Source: JBFIHZ01 sp041601535 (lineage in GTDB: Bacteria; Pseudomonadota; Gammaproteobacteria; Xanthomonadales; SZUA-36). From it: a DNA stretch of 12,144 nucleotides. The notes under the pieces are model-generated. The model saw only the letters and a program-made list of their open reading frames with translations, was not told the origin of the DNA and searched no databases. The DNA is taken from the NCBI GenBank assembly GCA_041601535.1, contig JBFIHZ010000097.1:1-12144 (forward strand). The letters are read 5' to 3'. The position numbers were made by a program, and so were the translations under genes. Shown piece by piece: positions 7,071-12,144 of the stretch (positions within the stretch are counted from its first letter, which is position 1; every line of letters begins with the position of its first letter).

Positions 7071-8394
7071 GGCCGCCGCCGGCAGGCGCCACCTGCCCGC
7101 CGAGTTGCTGCAAGTGACGGCTAAAGCCCGGATAGGATGTGCCAATATGACTGCACCCCCCTACCCTTAACTGCGCCGGTGCGAGCTGGCCAAGAATGCA
7201 GAAACTCATCGCACAGCGGTGATCTCCGGCGCCATCCACGTGGGCTCCGTCATTGAGTTCATCTTGCGGGATGCCCAGTTGCCCGCCGTCAATGTCAATA
7301 CCGTCCTCGTACTCCTGCAGGGCCACGCCCAGGCGCGCCAAACCCTGCGCCATCACGGCCAGCCGGTCGCTTTCCTTGACGCGTAACTCGGCCGCGCCGC
7401 GAATACGGGTGGTGCCGGGAATCACTGCCGCCAATGCCATGATGATGGGCAATTCATCGATCAGCGAAGGAATCCACTCCTCGGGGATGTCCGCGCCGCG
7501 TATGTCTTCGCTGTACCGCACCCGGATATCAGCCACCGGTTCCTGGCCAAACATGCGACGGTTCAGCGCCTCCACGTCGGCACCCGCGGCCTGCATGAAG
7601 CGCAAAATCCCGTCACGGCTGGGGTTGATGCCGACATTTCGCAAGGTCACATCGGAGCCGGGAATCATCGCCGCGGCACAGATGAAAAAAGCCGCCGATG
7701 AAATATCCGCCGGTACCCGGATATCGGCCGCTGTCAGCCGGCTGCCCCCCTGCACGCCACAGCCGGGCTGCAGGGGCACGCCGAACACCGGCAACATGCG
7801 CTCGGTATGGTCACGGCTCAACTGGGGTTCCGCTACACGGGTGATGCCAGTGGCATACAGACCCGCCAGCAGCAGGCAGGATTTCACCTGCGCACTGGCG
7901 ACCGGCAGATCAAAATCCAGTCCTTGCAAGCCGGGTCGGCCGGTGATGCGCAGCGGAGCCGTGCCGCTGTCGGTGGTTTCGATGCGTGCGCCCATGCGCG
8001 TCAGCGGCTCCACAATACGCCGCATGGGCCGCCGGCTGAGCGACTCATCGCCAATCAGCTCGGAGTTGAAATCCTGCGCCGCCAGCACACCGGAGAACAG
8101 GCGCATGGCGGTGCCGGAGTTACCCATATCCAACACGCCAGCGGGTGCGCTCAGGCCGCTCTCGCCGGTACCCGTGACCTGCAGGACGCCATCCTCAACT
8201 TCAATGCGCGCACCCAGCTGCCGGCAGGCACTGGCGGTGGCATGCACATCCTCAGAATCCAGCAAGTCCGCGATGCGTGACTGTCCGCTGGCCAGCGTGG
8301 CCATGATCAGGGCGCGGTGGGAAATGGATTTGTCGCCGGCTGGCTGCAATGTTCCGCGCAGCGGCGCATCGATGGGCGCTGTAACCAGGATCAT
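7063..8394 (-). CDS. aroA: 3-phosphoshikimate 1-carboxyvinyltransferase (EPSP synthase), class II-like motifs
   Basis: Sixth step of the shikimate pathway: joins phosphoenolpyruvate to shikimate-3-phosphate. The protein has 443 residues from the ATG at 8394. GDKSISHR (20-27) binds the phosphate of the substrate, NSGTAMR (92-98) binds PEP, SAQVK (167-171) and RDHTE (194-198) are class II-type motifs, and ELRVKESDR with the later DHRCAMSF are family signatures. The fourth class II motif, usually NxTR, reads NPSR (257-260). Gly94 stands where glyphosate-tolerant CP4 has Ala, so ordinary sensitivity at this site would be expected. The ribosome site is poor; an in-frame GTG (8415) and TTG (8436) lie upstream, but family alignment favours 8394. 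The gene follows pheA after 56 bp and overlaps cmk. Unlike in pseudomonads, it is neither fused to nor preceded by a prephenate dehydrogenase (tyrA) domain. Confidence 0.96.
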   Translation of the reverse strand: MILVTAPIDAPLRGTLQPAGDKSISHRALIMATLASGQSRIADLLDSEDVHATASACRQLGARIEVEDGVLQVTGTGESGLSAPAGVLDMGNSGTAMRLFSGVLAAQDFNSELIGDESLSRRPMRRIVEPLTRMGARIETTDSGTAPLRITGRPGLQGLDFDLPVASAQVKSCLLLAGLYATGITRVAEPQLSRDHTERMLPVFGVPLQPGCGVQGGSRLTAADIRVPADISSAAFFICAAAMIPGSDVTLRNVGINPSRDGILRFMQAAGADVEALNRRMFGQEPVADIRVRYSEDIRGADIPEEWIPSLIDELPIIMALAAVIPGTTRIRGAAELRVKESDRLAVMAQGLARLGVALQEYEDGIDIDGGQLGIPQDELNDGAHVDGAGDHRCAMSFCILGQLAPAQLRVGGCSHIGTSYPGFSRHLQQLGGQVAPAGGGHD

Positions 8395-8450
8395 GTGATC
8401 GAGCTGCCAGTGCACAGCGAAGCTGACGCAGCACAATTATTCGCGTTCAT

Positions 8451-9596
8451 TTATTCGGCCCCGCGCGGTGAGGCGGCGGGCGCCGGATCGTCAGACAGAA
8501 TCGCCCGCGGATAGGAACCCAACAACCGGAACAGTTTGCTGACCCGCTGCAGGTCCTTCAGTGCGGCAGCCACGGGCGGATCTTCCGCATGCCCTTCCAC
8601 GTCGACAAAGAACAGGTATTCCCACTTGCCCATGGTGGACGGCCGTGATTCGATACGCGTCATGTTGACCTTGTGGGTATGAAACGGCTCCAGCAGGTGA
8701 TACAGCAAACCCGGCCCTTCATGCCCGGCCATTAACAGCGTGGTTTTGTCCTTGCCGGAAGGTGCCAGTACCTGCCGGCCGATTACCAGGAAACGGGTGG
8801 TGTTGTCCGGCCGGTCCTCGATATTTCCGAACAGCACCGGCAGGCCATAAACCTCGGCCGCCGTGCGGCCGGCGATGGCGGCTGCTTCCGGTGCATTGCG
8901 CACGCGCCGCGCGGCTTCGGCATTGCTGCCCACAGCAATCAGCTCAATACCCGGCAAATGGGCCCGCAACCAGCCTTTGCACTGCGACAGTGACTGCTGG
9001 TGCGAATACACCCGCTCGATCTGGTTCAGGTTGCCGGCGTGGGTCAACAGGTTCTGATGTACGCGTAATTCGATTTCGCCACAGATTTTAAGGTCAGAAA
9101 CCAGGAACATGTCCAGCGTGTGACTGACGATACCCTGCGATGAATTCTCGATGGGCACCACGCCAAAATCCGCCTCGGTGCTTTGCACCTGCTCAAACAC
9201 ATTATCAATGCTGGGGTGGCTGAGGGCGTGTACCGAATGGCCGAAATGGCGCTGCACCGCCTGCTGCGTGAAGGTGCCTTCCGGCCCCAGGTAAGCGACT
9301 TTCAGTGGCTCCTGCTGGGCCAGGCAGGCGGACATGATTTCCCTGAACAAGCGCACCATTTCGGTATCACTCAGCGGGCCCTCATTACGCTGCATGACCG
9401 TGCGCAACACCTCGGCTTCGCGTTCCGGCCGGTAAAAGTCAATGGCATTACCGGAGTCCCCCTTGCTGGCACGCACCTCAAATGCCAGGCGGGCGCGCGC
9501 GCTGATCATTTCCTGGATCTGCGCATCAAGCGCATTTATCTGCTCCCGGACTTGCTGCAACTGCCGGGCATCGTGGTCTGGCTTTTTCGAGGACAT
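8451..9596 (-). CDS. pheA: Bifunctional chorismate mutase/prephenate dehydratase (P-protein)
   Basis: Converts chorismate to prephenate and then to phenylpyruvate in phenylalanine synthesis; normally feedback-inhibited by phenylalanine. From the ATG at 9596 it has 381 residues, close to E. coli PheA (386). The N-terminal AroQ chorismate mutase spans about residues 11-95 (REQINALDAQI, FYRPEREAEVL). The dehydratase domain begins at KVAYLGPEGTFTQQA, with VPIENSSQGIV, SHQQSLSQC and the catalytic TRF in NTTRFLVIG. A C-terminal ACT domain follows, with the IESRP phenylalanine-binding motif; the other effector motif, usually GALxxxL, reads GLLYHLL. A GTG at 9638 would add 14 residues but lacks a ribosome site; the ATG has only a weak one. 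It lies 88 bp after the AsmA-like gene. No leader peptide rich in Phe is visible in that gap. Confidence 0.96.
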   Translation of the reverse strand: MSSKKPDHDARQLQQVREQINALDAQIQEMISARARLAFEVRASKGDSGNAIDFYRPEREAEVLRTVMQRNEGPLSDTEMVRLFREIMSACLAQQEPLKVAYLGPEGTFTQQAVQRHFGHSVHALSHPSIDNVFEQVQSTEADFGVVPIENSSQGIVSHTLDMFLVSDLKICGEIELRVHQNLLTHAGNLNQIERVYSHQQSLSQCKGWLRAHLPGIELIAVGSNAEAARRVRNAPEAAAIAGRTAAEVYGLPVLFGNIEDRPDNTTRFLVIGRQVLAPSGKDKTTLLMAGHEGPGLLYHLLEPFHTHKVNMTRIESRPSTMGKWEYLFFVDVEGHAEDPPVAAALKDLQRVSKLFRLLGSYPRAILSDDPAPAASPRGAE

Positions 9597-9684
9597 AGAA
9601 GGATTAACCGCCTGCTGTGTGGACACCGATACAAGCACCGCATTGTATATCCTTCATGCCCCGCTCGCCCAGTTGCAAAACCGA

Positions 9685-10866
9685 TCAGGGTGTTATCGGC
9701 ACGGCATCGCCGCAAGCGGGCTCATCACCCACCCGCACTTCCACATCGGTGGCGGTGGCGCCGGCTCCGTGCGCCCGGGCGATGCGCACGATAACAGCCA
9801 GTTCTACAGGCCAGTCAGAACCCGTTGTGTCCTGTTCCGGCAGACGTGCATAAAGCGCATCCAGATCCAGCTCAGCGGCCTGCAATTCCATGCTCAGCCG
9901 GGGTGCCTGTCCAAATTGCAGGCAGCCGGCACCGTCAAGTTCCTGCCCACCCAGGCTCAGCCGCAAACCACGGACGTTCAACTGTTGCTGCCGTAACTCA
10001 AATTGCGCCGCCAGCGTATCTTCAATTTCAACTGTGCTGGCGTGGTGACTGGCCTGCAAGGCACCGGACAAACCGTCGGCATACCGAACCTGCCAGGCCA
10101 GTGTCAGCCGGTTCGCATCAAGCATGGCGCTGAGCTGGCCTTGCAGCTCGCTGGTCGTTTCCTGCAAGTCAAAATGCCCCTGCACGGCCTGCAGCCCGAA
10201 ACGACCGTAACTGAACTCCATCTCCCGCACTTCAAGTGAGACTGTCATCGGCTGCTGGTGGATGGTCAAAACGCCATCCAGGCTGACTGCCGCACTTTCA
10301 GACTGGTCCTGCAGCCAGCTTGCCTGCAGCTGCAAGCCGGCGTTCTGTCCCGGACGGAAATCCGTCAACAGCAGACGTTGAATCACTACCCGGTCGGTGC
10401 CACCCGGCAACAGCAGCTGAAAATCCGCCAGCTCCAGCGAAGCGATGCTGGGCCACTGGCCGCCCGCGCCGCTGTCTGCTGCGCCGGGCGCGCGGTCTTC
10501 ACCCAGAAATGCGTTGAGGTCGAGCATGCCGCCCTGCACGCTGATCGACGCTATGCGAATTTCACCGCGCAGAAACGGCCTGAGCTCAACCGCTGCCGCG
10601 TAGCGGCGGCTGCTGGCCACCACCGCATCGCCGGTGACGCTTCCCAGCTGCAGACCCTCCCCGGTAATGCGCAGGCGTGGCAACAGCCTGATACCAAAGT
10701 CTCCTTCCAGCCGCACCGGCCGCCCCAGGCTGTCCTGCAAGGCGTTTTGCAGCAATTGACGCCCACCCGACGACTCCAGCCAGGCATTGGCCGCCACGCC
10801 GGCCAGCACCACGCCGGTCACCAGGATCATCAAACCCCACAATATTCTTCTGTACACGCGTTTCAT
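9685..10866 (-). CDS. Short AsmA-family envelope protein (possibly C-terminally truncated)
   Basis: AsmA-family protein of 393 residues. Members sit in the inner membrane with a long periplasmic part and belong to the wider group of bridge-like lipid transport proteins; the precise role of this one is unknown. The N-terminus has a basic start (MKRVYRR) and one membrane helix (about 8-29). The family pattern GRPVRLEGDFGIRLLPRLRITGEGLQLG follows in the periplasmic part, with later beta-rich repeats such as LRPFLRGEIRIASISVQGG. AGGA lies eight bases before the ATG at 10866; another ATG at 10875 would add three residues. E. coli AsmA has 617 residues. Here the chain stops just after a stretch (about 365-380) like the family's middle GLxxxDVxLRV motif, so the usual C-terminal half is absent. 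It lies upstream of pheA, where pseudomonads have serC. Confidence 0.85.
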   Translation of the reverse strand: MKRVYRRILWGLMILVTGVVLAGVAANAWLESSGGRQLLQNALQDSLGRPVRLEGDFGIRLLPRLRITGEGLQLGSVTGDAVVASSRRYAAAVELRPFLRGEIRIASISVQGGMLDLNAFLGEDRAPGAADSGAGGQWPSIASLELADFQLLLPGGTDRVVIQRLLLTDFRPGQNAGLQLQASWLQDQSESAAVSLDGVLTIHQQPMTVSLEVREMEFSYGRFGLQAVQGHFDLQETTSELQGQLSAMLDANRLTLAWQVRYADGLSGALQASHHASTVEIEDTLAAQFELRQQQLNVRGLRLSLGGQELDGAGCLQFGQAPRLSMELQAAELDLDALYARLPEQDTTGSDWPVELAVIVRIARAHGAGATATDVEVRVGDEPACGDAVPITP

Positions 10867-10909
10867 TTGAGGCATCCTGCCGCATTTGACTCATGGCCGT
10901 TGTCAGCGC

Positions 10910-10939
10910 AATCTAGCGGACCCGGCCCAACCAAGACAA
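10910..10939 (-). promoter_or_regulatory. Weak candidate promoter for the AsmA-like gene
   Basis: On the minus strand TTGTCT (complement of 10934-10939) and TAGATT (complement of 10910-10915) are 18 bp apart, each with four of six consensus bases. It lies in the divergent spacer 44 bp before the AsmA-like start. No comparable pair was found for the plus-strand gene on the other side. Confidence 0.3.
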
Positions 10940-10949
10940 TACCCGCGCC

Positions 10950-11240
10950 ATGCCCGATATTGATATTCATGCATTGCACCAGATGAACCGCGAAGACGCG
11001 CAACAGGCTGCTGATGATCTGGCCAGCGATCTGGCGGAGAAGTTTGATATCGATTACGGCTGGGATGAGGACAGCATCTATTTTGAACGGCCCGGCGTAC
11101 AGGGCCACATCACGGTGAATGACCGCCAGATCCATATCCAGGCCAAGCTGGGTCTGCTGCTGATGATGCTGCAGGGCCGCATCGAAGCGGAAATCAGGCG
11201 CTATCTGAAAGATCATTTTGGCTGCACGTTCACTGATTGA
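10950..11240 (+). CDS. Polyhydroxyalkanoic acid system family protein
   Basis: Small soluble protein of 96 residues matching, by recall, the polyhydroxyalkanoic acid system family (PHA_gran_rgn). The features used are an N-terminal acidic helical part (MNREDAQQAADDLASDLAEKF), a core with IDYGWDEDSIYFERPGVQGHI, and a C-terminal basic helix ending in RRYLKDHF. Members occur near PHA genes in some genomes, but their biochemical role is not established, and no PHA synthase or phasin is seen in this window, so the name should not be read as proof of PHA storage. There is no signal peptide or membrane segment. It is the only complete plus-strand gene here, divergent from the AsmA-like gene by 83 bp, and its last 11 bases overlap the end of the opposing gene. 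No clear Shine-Dalgarno site precedes the ATG. Confidence 0.85.
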   Translation: MPDIDIHALHQMNREDAQQAADDLASDLAEKFDIDYGWDEDSIYFERPGVQGHITVNDRQIHIQAKLGLLLMMLQGRIEAEIRRYLKDHFGCTFTD

Positions 11241-11946
11241 CGGAACCATCGCCGGAAACAGGCTGTGACTGGAACATTTGCTCCATGATCTGCCACTCGC
11301 GCCGGTAAATGGTCTCGACAAACAGCCCCGGTTCCTGCAGTTGACGGAATGCGTGCAGGCCATTTTCCAGAAACCTTTGCAACTCGCCAAACCCGGCGGC
11401 GATGGCCGGCGCACGCAGCAGTTTCAATAACCTGAGCAACACCGGTGTTTTGACCAGCTTTTCCAGCTCATGCCCCAGTTGCCGGATCAGGCGGATTTGC
11501 GCCTTTCTTTGCGCCAGCGTGGAACTGGCGCGGTAAATTTGCGCATAGCACTCGTCGTCCAGTTCGCGGATGCCCTGCGAGCGCATCATGGTTGCCATGG
11601 CCATGTCCAATTCCAGGCTGATGGCCTGCAAGCGCATTGCCTTGGCCACTGCCAGCAAGGCATTACGCGGCAACAAACGGCTCATTACCGGCTCAACGCG
11701 AGCGATGTCCTGGTCCCGTTTACGAAAATTCTCGCCACCATAAAGTTCCCGCAGGAAAAATTGACAGGCGGGCGCTGAGCTTTCCTGTGCCAGAAAATCG
11801 GCGTAAGTCTGCGTCAGGCGTTGCCGCTGCCATTGTTGCAGGTGTTCAAACTCCCGCGCGGCAAAATCCGCTGTTGCCGTGCGGCTGGTCAGCTGGTGAT
11901 TCGCTTGCAGGGCCTTGCGCAATGGATTGTTGCTGTCAGCAGCCAT
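11230..11946 (-). CDS. FFLEELY-motif family protein, function unknown
   Basis: Protein of 238 residues, predicted soluble and helical, with no signal peptide or membrane segment. It carries FFLRELYGGENFRKRDQDIARV (residues 63-84; the first seven are the family motif variant), which matches the FFLEELY-motif family of gammaproteobacteria; no biochemical function is known to me. Other visible traits are a Gln/Arg-rich N-terminal helix (EFEHLQQWQRQRL, 32-44), a Leu-rich basic stretch (LLRLLKLLRAP) and an aromatic/acidic C-terminus (EPGLFVETIYRREWQIMEQMF). The start at 11946 has GGAA about five bases upstream. It converges on the small PHA-family gene and overlaps it by 11 bp; upstream lies a GC-rich spacer. 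I place it in the family from the motif only. Confidence 0.8.
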   Translation of the reverse strand: MAADSNNPLRKALQANHQLTSRTATADFAAREFEHLQQWQRQRLTQTYADFLAQESSAPACQFFLRELYGGENFRKRDQDIARVEPVMSRLLPRNALLAVAKAMRLQAISLELDMAMATMMRSQGIRELDDECYAQIYRASSTLAQRKAQIRLIRQLGHELEKLVKTPVLLRLLKLLRAPAIAAGFGELQRFLENGLHAFRQLQEPGLFVETIYRREWQIMEQMFQSQPVSGDGSVNQ

Positions 11947-12062
11947 TCCCGTTCCGATGTTACTGATTTCAAGGTAGCCGGCAGCCGTGACCCGAGCGTG
12001 GGGCTATTGGGGTCCGGTCCACTGCCCAATGCAATATCTCGGGGCCCCGGGCCCAGCTTCAA

Positions 12063-12109
12063 GGCTGGCACCGGGCCGGCTGGCATGAACCGGACGGCAT
12101 GGCTACAAT
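12063..12109 (+). promoter_or_regulatory. Candidate promoter with 8-bp direct repeats before the gene at 12138
   Basis: CTGGCA (12080-12085) and TACAAT (12104-12109) are 18 bp apart and each resemble sigma-70 hexamers. GGCTGGCA occurs twice, at 12063-12070 and 12078-12085, with a 15-bp period; the second copy covers the -35. The 11947-12137 spacer also holds ATTGGG...CCCAAT (12006-12030) and CCAGC...GCTGG (12053-12068) inverted repeats. Confidence 0.35.
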
Positions 12110-12137
12110 GCGTTATTGAACCTCATTCAGGCATTTC

Positions 12138-12144
12138 ATGCTCA
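12138..12144 (+). CDS. Possible start of the next gene (two codons in window)
   Basis: An ATG followed by CTC lies at the right edge, after a candidate promoter and a short leader with CAGG about eight bases upstream. Only Met-Leu can be read, so the product is unknown. Without the downstream sequence this remains a guess that rests on the spacer layout. Confidence 0.3.

Noticed and set aside
9597..9684. Promoter or Phe leader peptide before pheA
   Set aside because: TACAAT-like bases exist but no -35 at proper spacing, and no short frame rich in Phe codons followed by an attenuator was found.
12041..12068. GC-rich palindromes before the rightmost gene as an intrinsic terminator
   Set aside because: No T-run follows on either strand, and the flanking genes are transcribed away from this spacer.

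Overview
The window looks like chromosomal DNA from a gammaproteobacterium with GC in the high fifties by eye. This rests on gene order and on strong family signatures: pheA, aroA, cmk, rpsA, ihfB, lapA and lapB follow each other on one strand, the arrangement known around rpsA-ihfB in Pseudomonas-type genomes. The lineage below class level cannot be read from the sequence. There is no tRNA, rRNA, CRISPR array, insertion sequence or phage gene, and no gene-free stretch over 300 bases.

From 10866 down to 1, every gene lies on the minus strand. In transcription order they are: a short AsmA-family envelope protein; pheA (chorismate mutase/prephenate dehydratase); aroA (EPSP synthase, class II-like motifs); cmk (cytidylate kinase); rpsA (ribosomal protein S1); ihfB (IHF beta subunit); lapA and lapB (inner-membrane proteins of the LapB/YciM control system for LPS synthesis); a WbpL-like polyprenyl-phosphate sugar-1-phosphate transferase; and a WbpM/FlaA1-like NDP-sugar 4,6-dehydratase that runs off the left edge. 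The block therefore passes from aromatic amino acid synthesis, through nucleotide and translation housekeeping and a nucleoid protein, to LPS control and the first steps of surface polysaccharide synthesis. aroA/cmk and lapA/lapB each overlap by 8 nt, which suggests translational coupling. Candidate internal promoters lie before rpsA (perfect -10, near-consensus IHF site) and before ihfB (-35 touching a perfect 10-bp hairpin).

The right end (10867-12144) is different. A divergent small plus-strand gene of the polyhydroxyalkanoic acid system family (10950-11240) converges on, and overlaps by 11 bp, a minus-strand gene of the FFLEELY-motif family (11230-11946). A roughly 190-bp GC-rich spacer with direct repeats and a possible promoter then leads to an ATG at 12138, of which only two codons are in the window.

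Most of the window is well-known housekeeping content. The points most worth a second look are the IHF-site/promoter/hairpin cluster before rpsA-ihfB, the short AsmA protein that seems to stop mid-family next to pheA, the absence of hisC/tyrA between pheA and aroA, and the WbpL-WbpM pair directly behind lapAB without other glycan genes between. I see no convincing undescribed system.
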